A stretch of DNA of 64,000 nucleotides from G051903925 sp051903925 (GCF_051903925.1 NZ_CP173678.1:186001-250000), one strand, 5' to 3'. Shown: positions 51,112 through 60,532, numbered from the stretch's first letter. A program made the numbers and translations. Notes: generated by a model not told the origin, from the letters alone.

Positions 51112-52593
51112 GGGATCGGGGCGCCAGACCTGCGTGGTGCCGATCCGCTCCGCCTTGCGATAATGGGCGGCCAGCTCGGCGCGGAATTCGGGCGAGAACA
51201 GGTCGGGCGAGGACGAGCGCACCAGGACGAGGCTGAACGCCCGCCGCCTGGGCAGGGCCAGCACGTCTTCCGCCGGCACGATCCCGGCATGGGTCAGTTC
51301 GCGGATCATCGCCGGCTCGAACGGCACGGTCCGCCCGGCGCGCAGCAGCAGCACCATGTCGTCGGACAGGATCGGCCCCGGCGTTGCCTGGACCAGGGCC
51401 AGCAGCGCATGGTCGGTGGCGGTGCCCGCAGGGTCAGCCCAGGGCCGGTGGAAGCGCAGCGCGATGCTGGCCTGCCACAGCAGGACAACAGCCAGGCCCA
51501 GCGCCGCCACCGCGTCGGCCCGGCCGCCATGCACCCTGGCGCGGCGCTCCGCCAGCCCGACAATGGCCAGCCCGACCAGCGCCGCCCCCGCCGCCAGCCA
51601 GTCGAAGAAGTAGTTCCACTCGGCGCCGACCTTCAGCACGAACAGGCCGCAGAGCAGGCCGGCCGCGAAGTACAGGGCCAGCACCAGCCGCATGAAGGCC
51701 GCTGGCTCGGCCCGGGCGCGGGCGACCAGGCCGCCCGCGCGCAGAAGATCGCGCAAGGACAGCGCCACCAGCAGGGCAAAGGCCGGCGCCACCAGTGGGG
51801 GCATGAACAGCCAACCCAGCTGCGAGGGCCGCATGCGGTTCAGGTTGTAGCCCAGGCCATGGACCAGGAACCCGCCATCCGTCAGCACCTGCAGCAGGCC
51901 CAGCACGGCAAGGCCGGCCACGACGGTGAGGGCCAGCGCCACCAGCGCGCGCCGCGGAAAGACCAGCAGCAGGGCGGTGAACCCCGCAAGGCTGGCGGCA
52001 ATGGCGATCTGCTTGGTGAAGGCTGCGGCCAGGAAGCACAGGCAGGGCAGGACCAGCAGGCCCGGCCGGCCCCAGGCCGGGCGGAGCAGTGCCAGCCCGA
52101 TGCTGCCGAACATCACCGCCGTCATGTCGACGCGCATGTGCACGAAGCGATGCGCCACGGGATAGAGCGACAGGAAGGCAAGCGCCGCCAGCACCGCCGC
52201 CAGCACGCGCAGCCCCCGCCCCCCCTGCCCGGCGGAGGCCTGCAGCACCAGCACAGCGATGGCGCAGACCGCGCCCAGCGTCGACAGGACCGACACCAGG
52301 CGCCCGGCCATCAGCCCGTCGCCCACGATCAGGTCGACCGCCCAGGTCAGCAGGTAGTAGACGGGGCCATAGTTGAACACCACATAGGGCAGGCCGGAGA
52401 GCGGGACATAGGCCGTGCCGCCGCGAAAGCCCTGGTACTGGGTCCAGACGGCACCCTCTGCATAGTCCAGCTCGAACGGGTAGGCGACGGCAGTGACCGC
52501 ACGGCCCAGGGTGTCGACCGCGACGGCCGCCGCAAAGGCGCAGGCCAGGACCAGCACCAACAGGTCGATCCGCCGCGCCCAAGCCTGCCCCAT
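51106..52593 (-). CDS. Polytopic membrane protein, glycosyltransferase-like
   Basis: A 495-residue membrane protein with about twelve helices. 'YPFELDYAEGAVWTQYQGFR' in the first periplasmic loop provides the acidic pair (ELDYAEG) that marks GT-C-type enzymes; 'YPVAHRFVHMRVDMTAVMFG' is the following conserved piece. The C-terminal 90 residues are soluble ('SDDMVLLLRAGRTVPFEPAM'). The sugar and acceptor are unknown. It faces the preceding GT39-like gene tail to tail with a 6-bp overlap and could work on the same polymer. Confidence 0.7.
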   Translation of the reverse strand: MGQAWARRIDLLVLVLACAFAAAVAVDTLGRAVTAVAYPFELDYAEGAVWTQYQGFRGGTAYVPLSGLPYVVFNYGPVYYLLTWAVDLIVGDGLMAGRLVSVLSTLGAVCAIAVLVLQASAGQGGRGLRVLAAVLAALAFLSLYPVAHRFVHMRVDMTAVMFGSIGLALLRPAWGRPGLLVLPCLCFLAAAFTKQIAIAASLAGFTALLLVFPRRALVALALTVVAGLAVLGLLQVLTDGGFLVHGLGYNLNRMRPSQLGWLFMPPLVAPAFALLVALSLRDLLRAGGLVARARAEPAAFMRLVLALYFAAGLLCGLFVLKVGAEWNYFFDWLAAGAALVGLAIVGLAERRARVHGGRADAVAALGLAVVLLWQASIALRFHRPWADPAGTATDHALLALVQATPGPILSDDMVLLLRAGRTVPFEPAMIRELTHAGIVPAEDVLALPRRRAFSLVLVRSSSPDLFSPEFRAELAAHYRKAERIGTTQVWRPDPS

Positions 52594-52694
52594 GCCACCC
52601 CCCGAATCCGTCGCGGGGCCATCCTAGCGAAGGGGCGGCACGCGGCGACGGGCTTTGCTATGGTGGGGTCACGTGTGAGAACAGGATTGCGACC

Positions 52695-53819
52695 ATGAGC
52701 AGCACAGCGGCCCAGCTTCCGGTCCCCTCGGCCACCCCCAACATCCAGGCGGTGGCGACGGAACTTGCCCGCGACGTGGCGGCCGCCCCGCTGACCGCGG
52801 ACGAGCGCCAGAAGGTCGAGGAGATCAAGAAGAGCGTCGACCTCAACGACAGCGCCGCCGTCCTGCAATATGGCGCGTCGGTCCAGAACGGCATCGCCGA
52901 GTTCGCGGACAGCATCCTGCACACGGTCAAGGCCAAGGATTCGGGCGAGGTCGGGCAGAAGCTGACCGAACTGATGCTGAAGGTGAAGGGCCTGGACACC
53001 GAATCGATCGGCAAGAAGCCCGGCTTCTTCGGCCGGCTGTTCGGCTCCGCCGAGCGTGAGGTGCGTCAGTTCATCGCCCAGTACGAGGACCTAGGCGGGC
53101 AGATCGACAAGATCACGCTGCAGCTGGATGCCGCCAAGGACCAGCTGCTGCGCGACATCGTCATGCTCGACAAGCTGTTCGAGCGCAACCTGGAGACGTT
53201 CCGCCAGCTGAACCTGTACATCATCGCGGGCGAGGACATGGTCCGCGACTATACCAACCGAATCATCCCGGAGATGGAGGCCGCGGCCCGCGCGGCCGAG
53301 GGCAGCGACGGCCAGCTGGCGGCGCAGCGCCTGAACGACGTGCGGCAGAAGCTGGACCGCTTCGAGAAGAAGCTGCAGGACCTGCGCCTGTCCAAGACCG
53401 TCTCGCTGCAGACCATGCCGCAGATCCGCCTGATCCAGAACGGCGATACCGTGCTTGTGGAAAAGATCCAGTCCTCGATCCTGAACACCATCCCGATCTG
53501 GAAGAACCAGATGGTGATCGCCATCTCCCTCTTCCGGCAGCAGGGGGCGCTCACCCTGCAGCGCGAGGTGACCAACACCACGAACGAGATGCTGGCCCGC
53601 AATGCCGAGCTGCTGAAGACCGGCACGATCGAGATCACCAAGGAGGCGGAGCGCGGCATCGTGGACATGTCCACCCTGCAGAAGGTGAACCAGGACCTGA
53701 TCTCGACCATCGACGAGGTCCTGCGCATCCAGGCCGACGGCCGCTCCAAGAGGCGCCAGGCCGAGCAGGACCTGATCCGGATCGAGACCGAGTTGAAGAA
53801 CAAGCTGATCCAGGGCTGA
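52695..53819 (+). CDS. TelA-like toxic anion resistance protein
   Basis: 374 residues, nearly all helical, with no membrane segment. 'KLTELMLKVKGLDTESIGKK' and 'GFFGRLFGSAEREVRQFIAQ' are typical of the TelA/KlaA family, and the end has 'TEVLRIQADGRSKRRQAEQD'-like 'VLRIQADGRSKRRQAEQDLI'. The family was named for tellurite resistance on plasmids, but its mechanism is not settled. Directly followed by two XpaC-type genes, a combination known from several bacteria (TelA next to XpaC in Bacillus), so it likely acts with them. Confidence 0.88.
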   Translation: MSSTAAQLPVPSATPNIQAVATELARDVAAAPLTADERQKVEEIKKSVDLNDSAAVLQYGASVQNGIAEFADSILHTVKAKDSGEVGQKLTELMLKVKGLDTESIGKKPGFFGRLFGSAEREVRQFIAQYEDLGGQIDKITLQLDAAKDQLLRDIVMLDKLFERNLETFRQLNLYIIAGEDMVRDYTNRIIPEMEAAARAAEGSDGQLAAQRLNDVRQKLDRFEKKLQDLRLSKTVSLQTMPQIRLIQNGDTVLVEKIQSSILNTIPIWKNQMVIAISLFRQQGALTLQREVTNTTNEMLARNAELLKTGTIEITKEAERGIVDMSTLQKVNQDLISTIDEVLRIQADGRSKRRQAEQDLIRIETELKNKLIQG

Positions 53820-53847
53820 TGCCGCGCTCGATCCTGCGGACCCGCCC

Positions 53848-54477
53848 GTGAGGTTCCTTCGCCGTCGCCGCGACCTGGCGGCCGGGCTGGCGGGTGCGGC
53901 CGCGTTCCTGGGCCTGCACCTGCTGGCAGGCCTGGGCTTCATGCCCGCCCTGATGCTGGCGGTGGTGGGCTATGTCGGCACGCGCGTGGCGCTGGCCCCC
54001 GTCAAGGAACCCTTTGCCGAGATCAAGCCGGGCGATGCCGCCAGCATGCACGTCCCGCTGGCGACCGAGCTGATCACCGAGGGCCGGCGCAAGATCCAGC
54101 GCATGGACGAGTTGATTGCACGGGTGCGCGGGCAGGAGATCCGCGACCGCGCGCGGGTGATCCGCGACCATGCGCGTCGCGTCGTCGCCAACCTGGAACA
54201 GGATCCCGCCGACGCCAACCGCACGCGGCGGCTGCTGACCTATTACCTGGATACGGTGATCAAGATCCTGGACCATTCGATCGTGATCACCAGCCAGGGC
54301 GGCCAGGACCACGAGAGCGTTGCCCGCGTCGTCCACATGCTGAGCGAGGTGGAGCAGGTCTTCGCCCAGGCGTCGGACAGGATGCTGGAGAACGACATGA
54401 TGGAACTGGACACCGAGCTGAGCCTGCTGGAACGCACCCTGCAGGCCGAGCGTCCGCAGAGCCGCCCGCGCAGCTGA
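53848..54477 (+). CDS. XpaC-like protein (5-bromo-4-chloroindolyl phosphate hydrolysis family), copy 1
   Basis: 209 residues. Two adjacent hydrophobic helices near the N-terminus ('LAAFLGLHLLAGLGFMPALM'-like) anchor it in the membrane, then a helical domain: 'ELITEGRRKIQRMDELIARV', 'RTRRLLTYYLDTVIKILDHS' and 'RMLENDMMELDTELSLLERT'. The last two blocks recur in the next gene. The start is a GTG at 53848, 28 bp after the TelA-like gene. The enzyme name comes from a Bacillus phenotype; biochemical function is unknown. Confidence 0.75.
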   Translation: MRFLRRRRDLAAGLAGAAAFLGLHLLAGLGFMPALMLAVVGYVGTRVALAPVKEPFAEIKPGDAASMHVPLATELITEGRRKIQRMDELIARVRGQEIRDRARVIRDHARRVVANLEQDPADANRTRRLLTYYLDTVIKILDHSIVITSQGGQDHESVARVVHMLSEVEQVFAQASDRMLENDMMELDTELSLLERTLQAERPQSRPRS

Positions 54478-54586
54478 GGACGCCCGCCCTGGAAAACGGG
54501 CCCGGCAATCGCAATGTGAAGACCCACGGCGCCGGCACGGCCCGCGCCGCCAAGACCAGAGCCCGCGCCGCGGGACCAAGCGAGGG

Positions 54587-55612
54587 ATGATGCCGCGACT
54601 GCCACTGGGCCGGGCCTGGATGCTGAAGGTGCTGCTGAGGCTGGTCCTGGCCGCCGCCGGTCGGCGGGTGCAGCCGGCGGGCCTGGGCCGGGCCTTTGGC
54701 ATGCCCGGGCGGGGCCGCTGGCATCCGGCGCGCGGCGCCTTCGACATGATGGTGTTCAGCCGCCGGCACCGCCGCCGCGACTGGCAGGGCGCTGGCCGTG
54801 ACGACGACGACCGCTGGCTGGAAGAGGACCGCTTCACCTGGCAGTCCGCGGATGACCGCGACCGCGCGCGCCGGTCGAAGCCACACTGGACCGAGGAGAT
54901 GGGCGTCCATGCCTGGCTGGCGCCGCACAAGCGGCTGCTGCCCTGGATCGTGGGGGCCGGTGCGTTCCTGGTGGGCAGCGCGATCCTGACGCCATTCTTT
55001 GGCTGGATCCCCGCGATCTGGGCCATGCGCAAGGCGCGCCAGGCCTTCCGCGACATGCCGGAGCCGCTGGACCGCCCAACCTCCGACGACCGCCGCAGCA
55101 CGGCCCGGCGCGAACGCGCCGAGGCGCGCGCAACCCCGGCGCCGGCAGCGCAGCCGGCGACGCCAGCGACTGCCGACACATCCTTCGCGGCGGAACTGAC
55201 GCAGGAGGCGCGGCGCAAGCTGGCCCGCCTGGAGGACCTGCTGCCGCGCATCCGCCAGCCCGACATTGCCCGCCGGACCGAACGCATCATCACGTTGGCC
55301 GAGGGTATCGTCGCCAATGTCGAGCGCGATCCGGGCGACGCGAACCGCGCCCGCCGGGTGCTGACCTTCTACCTCGACAGCGTGATCAAGATTGTCGACC
55401 ACGCCCTGGTCATCGCGAGCCAAGGGCCGGAGCACGAGAGCCTGAAGCGCATCCCCGCGGCCCTGGCCGACGTGGAGGAAGTGATGCGCCACCATGGCGA
55501 CCGCATGCTGGAGAACGACGTGCTGAACCTGGACACCGAGCTTGGCGTCCTGGAGCAGACGCTGAAGGCCGAACGGCCGGTGGGCCGCAGTCGCCCGTCC
55601 GGCGGAACCTGA
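54587..55612 (+). CDS. XpaC-like protein, copy 2, with long N-terminal extension
   Basis: 341 residues. The first 110 are basic and low-complexity ('RRHRRRDWQGAGRDDDDRWL'), followed by a membrane segment 'LPWIVGAGAFLVGSAILTPF' and the same C-terminal helical domain as copy 1: 'RRKLARLEDLLPRIRQPDIA', 'RARRVLTFYLDSVIKIVDHA' and 'RMLENDVLNLDTELGVLEQT'. The tandem ATG at 54587-54592 has a GAGGG site; a later ATG at 54746 is possible. It probably arose by duplication of the XpaC domain. Together with TelA it forms a three-gene cassette. Confidence 0.7.
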   Translation: MMPRLPLGRAWMLKVLLRLVLAAAGRRVQPAGLGRAFGMPGRGRWHPARGAFDMMVFSRRHRRRDWQGAGRDDDDRWLEEDRFTWQSADDRDRARRSKPHWTEEMGVHAWLAPHKRLLPWIVGAGAFLVGSAILTPFFGWIPAIWAMRKARQAFRDMPEPLDRPTSDDRRSTARRERAEARATPAPAAQPATPATADTSFAAELTQEARRKLARLEDLLPRIRQPDIARRTERIITLAEGIVANVERDPGDANRARRVLTFYLDSVIKIVDHALVIASQGPEHESLKRIPAALADVEEVMRHHGDRMLENDVLNLDTELGVLEQTLKAERPVGRSRPSGGT

Positions 55613-55752
55613 ACCCCGCCCGACCAGGGTGGCACCCGACAGCGCAGGAAATCGTTAAGGACGTCGCGCCAGACTGTCCCCCGAGATTGATTGCGCGGGC
55701 CCCTGGTGGGATCGTGGCGCCCACCGGTTGCCTTCATTCGGGAATGCCTCAC

Positions 55753-56142
55753 ATGCGTCGCCTTGCTTTCGCCACCCTCCTCAGCCTGGGCCTTGCCGCC
55801 GCCACCTTTGCCGGCCCGGCATTCGCCGCCCATCCGATGGAGGGGACGTTCGCCGTCCAGGGCGCCAATCCCGGTGCGACCGGTGAACCCTATGGCGGCA
55901 CGGTCACGGTCAAGTTCAGCGGCGAGGTCTTCGACATCACCTGGACCATGGGCGACGGCACCGTGACCGGGACCGGCATCCCGCTGGGCGACACGCTGGG
56001 CGTGGCGTTCAAGAGCCCGGACGGCAAGGAGCTGGGCGTGATGATGCTGCTGCTGAAGCCCGATGGGAACCTGACCGGCAAGTGGGCCACGGTCGGCGGC
56101 GCCCGCCTGGGCGACGAGGATTGGATCCGCAAGCCGCAATAG
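55753..56142 (+). CDS. Small exported protein of unknown function
   Basis: 129 residues with a signal peptide ('LAFATLLSLGLAAATFAG', cleavage near 'AFAAHP'). The mature domain looks like a small beta-structure, with repeated Gly-Thr turns ('YGGTVTVKFSGEVFDITWTM', 'VGTGIPLGDTLGVAF'-like). No family recognised. The ATG at 55753 has GGGAA at a good distance, unlike the ATG at 55744. It follows the TelA/XpaC cassette after 140 bp and may be independent. Confidence 0.65.
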   Translation: MRRLAFATLLSLGLAAATFAGPAFAAHPMEGTFAVQGANPGATGEPYGGTVTVKFSGEVFDITWTMGDGTVTGTGIPLGDTLGVAFKSPDGKELGVMMLLLKPDGNLTGKWATVGGARLGDEDWIRKPQ

Positions 56143-56174
56143 CTCCTTCTCCCCGCCCCGCTCCAAGAGGTCCA

Positions 56175-56927
56175 ATGATCGAAGTTCACGACCTGGCCAA
56201 GGCATTCGGCCGCGTCCAGGCCGTCGATGGCCTGAGCGTCCTGGCCCGCGATGGCGAGATCACGGGCCTGATCGGGCCCAACGGGGCAGGCAAGACGACG
56301 ACCTTCCGCGTGATCTATGGCCTGTTGAAGCCGGACCGCGGCCATGCCCAGGTCGACGGCCTGGACACGACGGAGCAGCGGATCGAGGCCCAGCGCCGGC
56401 TGGGCGTCCTGCCGGACGTGCGCGGCCTGTATCCCCGGCTGACCGCGCGCGAGCACATCCGCTACTACGGCAACCTGCACGGCCTGTCCGGCCCGGCGCT
56501 GGAGGCGCGGATCGAGGAACTGGTGCAGCGCCTGGGCATGGCCGAGTTCGCCGACCGCCGGGCCAAGGGCTTCTCCCGCGGGCAGGAGCTGAAGGTGGCC
56601 CTGGGCCGCGCCCTGGTCCATGCGCCGCACAACATCATCCTGGACGAGCCGACCAACGGCCTGGACGTCGTGTCCAGCCGGGCCGTGCGGCAGCTGATCC
56701 GCGAGATGCGCGATGCCGGCCACTGCATCCTGCTGTCCAGCCACATCATGGCGGAGGTGCAGGCCCTGTGCGACCGCCTGATCATCATCAGCCATGGCCG
56801 CAGCCTGATCAGCGGCACCCCGGACGAGCTGCGCGCCCTGACCGGGGCGGAGGACCTGGAGGATGTCTTCGTGCAGGCGCTGAATCCCAGCCTGGGCCTG
56901 GGCCTGCCGCGGGCGGCCGCCCTGTGA
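56175..56927 (+). CDS. ABC exporter ATP-binding subunit, NatA-like
   Basis: 251-residue ATPase. Walker A is 'LIGPNGAGKTTTFRVIYG'; the signature is 'FSRGQELKVALGRALVHAPH', a variant of the LSGGQ that is common in NatA/CcmA-like exporters; Walker B is 'NIILDEPTNGLD' and the switch His is in 'LLSSHIMAEVQAL'. It pairs with the next gene, which overlaps it by 4 bp (GTGA). Family members export sodium or drugs; the substrate here is unknown. Confidence 0.93.
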   Translation: MIEVHDLAKAFGRVQAVDGLSVLARDGEITGLIGPNGAGKTTTFRVIYGLLKPDRGHAQVDGLDTTEQRIEAQRRLGVLPDVRGLYPRLTAREHIRYYGNLHGLSGPALEARIEELVQRLGMAEFADRRAKGFSRGQELKVALGRALVHAPHNIILDEPTNGLDVVSSRAVRQLIREMRDAGHCILLSSHIMAEVQALCDRLIIISHGRSLISGTPDELRALTGAEDLEDVFVQALNPSLGLGLPRAAAL

Positions 56928-58123
56928 GCGCGGTGACCGCGCCCCGTCCGCGGCGGGGCCTGCTGGGCCTGGCCCCGACCGTCTTCCTGAAGGAACTGCG
57001 CGACAACCTGCGCGACCGGCGCAGCCTGGCGCTGGGCCTGATCTATCCCCTTCTGGGGCCGATCCTGCTGAGCTTCCTGCTCAGCGTCGCCGGCAACACG
57101 CTGAACCGCCAGACGGGCGTGCGCATGGATGCCGGTCTGATCGGCGGGGAGAACAATCCCGCCCTGGTCGAGATGCTGCGCGAGCAGGGCTTCGACCTGG
57201 CGCCGCCCGGCGACGACCCCGCGGCCGAGGTGCGCGAGGGTCGCCTGCCCGTGGTCATCGTCATCCCGCCGGACGCCCGCACCAGCGAGCGCTTCACCGT
57301 GCGCCTGATCGTCGATCCCACGCGCGTGGCCAACACCACGACGACCCTGGCCGCGATCGGCGCCATCAATGCCTTTGGTGCCACCATCACCGCGCGCGAG
57401 ATCGAGTCGCGCGGCCTGGATTCCTCCGTCCTGAAGCCGATCGCGATCGAGCAGCAGCAGGTCGGGCGCAAGGCCAATGTCGCGACGTTCTTCTACAACA
57501 TGATGCCCCCGCTGATCATCTTCATGATCTTCCTGGGGGGCGTGTACATCGCGATCGATTCGACCGCGGGCGAACGCGAGCGCGGCTCGCTGGAGCCGCT
57601 GCTGACGGCCCCGGTCGAGCGCTGGGAACTGCTGCTGGGCAAGTCGGCCGCGGCCTTCACTTTCACCGCGATGACGACCCTGGTGAACGTGGTGGCCTTT
57701 GCCGTGCTGCTGCACTGGGTTGCCGCAGGGTCGCCCGGCCTTGCGGCACCTCCCGCGCTGACGGCGTTCCTGGCGCTGTTCGCGATCTCGATCCCGCTGA
57801 TGGCGCTGGCGGTCAGCCTGCAGATGTCGATCTCCGCCATCACGCGCAGCATGAAGGAGGCGCAGATCTATCTGGGCCTGCTGCCCGTCGTGCCGGCCAT
57901 GCCCGGCATGATCATGGCCTTTGCCCCCATCGCGCCGTCGGCCTGGATCGCGGCCGTGCCGGTGTTCGGGCAGATGATGCTTTATAACCGCCTGATCTCG
58001 GGCGAGTCGGTTGCGCCGCTGCACATCGCGATCTCGGCCCTGTGCACCCTGGCGCTGGCGGCGCTGCTCTTCCGCTGGGCGACCCGCCTGTTCAAGCGCG
58101 AGAAGCTGTTCTTCCTGGGCTGA
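56924..58123 (+). CDS. ABC-2 type exporter permease, NatB-like
   Basis: 399-residue permease. After a first helix ('LALGLIYPLLGPILLSFLLS') comes a soluble periplasmic domain of about 180 residues, then five further helices ('MPPLIIFMIFLGGVYIAIDS'). 'STAGERERGSLEPLLTAPVE' is the conserved ABC-2 element after the extracytoplasmic domain. Start GTG at 56924 overlaps the natA-like stop. The two genes form one unit and end next to the convergent exoD. Confidence 0.92.
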   Translation: MSAVTAPRPRRGLLGLAPTVFLKELRDNLRDRRSLALGLIYPLLGPILLSFLLSVAGNTLNRQTGVRMDAGLIGGENNPALVEMLREQGFDLAPPGDDPAAEVREGRLPVVIVIPPDARTSERFTVRLIVDPTRVANTTTTLAAIGAINAFGATITAREIESRGLDSSVLKPIAIEQQQVGRKANVATFFYNMMPPLIIFMIFLGGVYIAIDSTAGERERGSLEPLLTAPVERWELLLGKSAAAFTFTAMTTLVNVVAFAVLLHWVAAGSPGLAAPPALTAFLALFAISIPLMALAVSLQMSISAITRSMKEAQIYLGLLPVVPAMPGMIMAFAPIAPSAWIAAVPVFGQMMLYNRLISGESVAPLHIAISALCTLALAALLFRWATRLFKREKLFFLG

Positions 58124-58144
58124 CCGGACCTGAACGGCCAGCCA

Positions 58145-58795
58145 TCAGAACAGGCCGGTCAGCCAGCCCGAGAGGGAGGCATACCACTCGACCGCCAGGT
58201 GGCTGAACTCGATCGCGGACCAGATCAGAAGGCCGATCGCGATCACCCCCAGGACGATCCCGATCAGCAGGACCAGGCCGTCATGCTCGATCTGCCCTGC
58301 CGCCAGAACCACGATCGCCAGGCTGAGGGGCACGTTCGTGAACGGGAAGGGCGTCGACAGCAGCAGCGCCAGGACCAGGATCAGGACGGCGATGACGCGC
58401 TCCTGCACGTCGCCCACCATGAAGGGCAGGCGCGGCCGCAGCAGGCGCTCGATCCGGCTGAGCACCGGCAGGCTCTTCTCGATGAGCGAGCGGAAGTCGC
58501 CGCGGTCGAAGCTGCGCCGCCGGATGAAGCCGGGCAGCCAGGGATGGCGCGCGCCAAACACCAGCTGCAGCGCCACCAGCGCCAGCGGCAGGCCGGCAAT
58601 GGCCGAGACGCCGGGCGGCGCGATGGGCAAGGTGCAGGGCAGCGCCAGCAGAAGCATCAGGATGCCGAACCCGCGATCGTCCAGCCCGTCGACGATGTCG
58701 CCCATGGAGATGCGCTTGCCGTCGCCGCGTTCGCACAGGGCCAGCAGGACGTCCGACGTACGCTGGGCGTCCGCGCCCTTGAAGGTGACCTTCAT
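58145..58795 (-). CDS. exoD: ExoD family membrane protein
   Basis: 216 residues with several hydrophobic segments. 'SMGDIVDGLDDRGFGILMLL' and 'ALPCTLPIAPPGVSAIAGLP' are the ExoD hallmarks. In Rhizobium, exoD mutants are defective in exopolysaccharide and alkaline tolerance. The ATG follows the rodA stop directly (TAGATG), so it is translated from the rodA transcript. Confidence 0.92.
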   Translation of the reverse strand: MKVTFKGADAQRTSDVLLALCERGDGKRISMGDIVDGLDDRGFGILMLLLALPCTLPIAPPGVSAIAGLPLALVALQLVFGARHPWLPGFIRRRSFDRGDFRSLIEKSLPVLSRIERLLRPRLPFMVGDVQERVIAVLILVLALLLSTPFPFTNVPLSLAIVVLAAGQIEHDGLVLLIGIVLGVIAIGLLIWSAIEFSHLAVEWYASLSGWLTGLF

Positions 58796-59980
58796 CTAGC
58801 TGAGCTGGTCGATGCGGCGGGGCAGGCGTTGTTCCCTGTGGATCGAGACGCTGAGCAGCAGGCCGCAGGCCAGCATCATCGTCATCATGGCCGACCCGCC
58901 ATAGGAGACCAGTGGCAGGGGGATGCCGACGACGGGGATGAGGCCCATGACCATCGAGATGTTGATGAAGACATAGAGAAAGATCTGGGTCCCGATGCCC
59001 AGCGCCACAAGGCGCCCGAACTGGTTGCGGCAGCCAAGGCCGATGGCGAAGCAGTAGACCAGGACCAGGACATAGAGCGACAGCAGGAACAGGCTGCCCA
59101 CGATGCCGAACTCCTCCGCCAGCTGGGGGAGGATGAAATCGGTCTGCGCCTCTGGCAGGAAGTTCAGCTGGCTTTGCGTGCCCTGGAGATAGCCCTTGCC
59201 GAAGATGCCGCCGGAGCCGAGGGCGATCATCGACTGCAGGATGTTGTAGCCCGCCCCCAGCGGATCGCTGCCGGGGTCGAGGAAGGTCATCACCCGCCGC
59301 TTCTGGTAGTCGTGCAGGAATTCCCAGCCGATGGGCAGGGAGGCGAGGCCCGCGCCGATCACGATGGCGAACTTCCACAGCCGCACGCCGGCCAGGAAGA
59401 AGATCGCCCCGCCGCCCAGCAGCAGCAGCATGGCCGTGCCCAGGTTGGGCTGGCGCAGGACCAGGGCGACCGGGAGCATGACCAGGAGCAGGGGCGCCAC
59501 CAGGCTGCCCATGCGGCCCACCTGCTCCGCCGTCAGGCCGTGGAAGTAGCGGGCCAGCGCCAGGACCAGCGCCAGCTTCATGATCTCTGACGGCTGCAGC
59601 TGGAAGACCCCCAGGTCGATCCAGCGCTGGGCGCCCATGCCGATGAAGCCCATCAGCTCCACGCCCACCAGCATCACCATGGTGATGCCATAGATCCAGT
59701 AGGCGAAGCGGGCCAGCAGGCGGATGTCGATCATGGCGACCGTGAACATCACCACCAGGCCCACGCCAAAGCGCATCATCTGGCGCCCGGCCCACGGGTC
59801 CCAGGCCCCGCCGGCGCTTGAATACAGCATCATGCCGCCGATCCCGGCGATCATGCTGACCAGGAGGACAAGCCCCCAGTTCATCATGACGAGCTTGGCC
59901 CCCAGGGTGGGGCCCGCCTCCCGCGCCAGTTCGCTCGCCACCCGCCGTACTCGCACCAGATCCTGCAATGGCCCCATCAT
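58796..59980 (-). CDS. rodA: Rod-shape-determining peptidoglycan glycosyltransferase RodA
   Basis: SEDS-family polymerase that works with PBP2 in cell elongation. 394 residues, ten helices. 'AQRWIDLGVFQLQPSEIMKL' holds the QPSE motif, 'GSDPLGAGYNILQSMIALGS' and 'QTDFILPQLAEEFGIVGSLF' are the central conserved blocks with the catalytic Asp, and 'GIPLPLVSYGGSAMMTMML' is near the end. I use the ATG at 59980, as the region before it is not conserved. No mrdA/PBP2 gene is in view, though it could lie outside. Confidence 0.95.
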   Translation of the reverse strand: MMGPLQDLVRVRRVASELAREAGPTLGAKLVMMNWGLVLLVSMIAGIGGMMLYSSAGGAWDPWAGRQMMRFGVGLVVMFTVAMIDIRLLARFAYWIYGITMVMLVGVELMGFIGMGAQRWIDLGVFQLQPSEIMKLALVLALARYFHGLTAEQVGRMGSLVAPLLLVMLPVALVLRQPNLGTAMLLLLGGGAIFFLAGVRLWKFAIVIGAGLASLPIGWEFLHDYQKRRVMTFLDPGSDPLGAGYNILQSMIALGSGGIFGKGYLQGTQSQLNFLPEAQTDFILPQLAEEFGIVGSLFLLSLYVLVLVYCFAIGLGCRNQFGRLVALGIGTQIFLYVFINISMVMGLIPVVGIPLPLVSYGGSAMMTMMLACGLLLSVSIHREQRLPRRIDQLS

Positions 59981-60099
59981 AGCAGGATCGGATCGGCACC
60001 GGACCTGCCTTGTCCGCGCACCCGGTTGCGCAAGCGCGCACGGCGCCCCACCTTCTGCGGCACGGGACATGTCCCCGTCAGAGAAAGGTCGCGCGCACG

Positions 60100-60450
60100 A
60101 TGAACCCGTTCCACCGCACAGCAGGCCTGACCGCCTTTGCCGCCTTTGCGCTGTGGACCCTGTTCTGCGTCGCTGCCTATGCGCTGGTCGGCTTCGCCGG
60201 CAACCTGCTGACGCCCAGTGCCGATCCGTCGGGGGGCGTTTCCGACATCCTGGGTTTCCTGACCGGCGTCGGCTTCTTCACCGTCTTCGTCGTCTGGATG
60301 GTCGGCAGCGGGGTCATCGCGATCAGCTGGAAGATGGCGACCAAGATGCTGGAAAGCTCGTACGGGCGGCAGTTCCAGGATCGCTTCGACACCATGCGCG
60401 ACGTCACCCCGCCGCGCCGCACCTGGCAGCAGGAACCCCGCGACCGCTGA
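60100..60450 (+). CDS. Small membrane protein of unknown function
   Basis: 116 residues with two clear helices ('FAAFALWTLFCVAAYALVGF' and 'VGFFTVFVVWMVGSGVIAIS') and a hydrophilic C-terminal tail. No domain recognised. The ATG at 60100 has AGAAAGG upstream. It is divergent from rodA and 82 bp before thrB; a link to either is not evident. Confidence 0.7.
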   Translation: MNPFHRTAGLTAFAAFALWTLFCVAAYALVGFAGNLLTPSADPSGGVSDILGFLTGVGFFTVFVVWMVGSGVIAISWKMATKMLESSYGRQFQDRFDTMRDVTPPRRTWQQEPRDR

Positions 60451-60532
60451 CGCAAGGGCCGCACGACCTTTCGGGTGACGTGGCGGTGGCGCTTGGGGCA
60501 GACTGCGCCGCGTTACGCAATCTGGCAGGGTC

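Noticed and set aside
58281..60041. Open frame of 586 codons on the minus strand overlapping exoD and rodA in another frame
   Set aside because: rodA and exoD are unmistakable in their own frames; this frame lacks hydrophobic helices and motifs.
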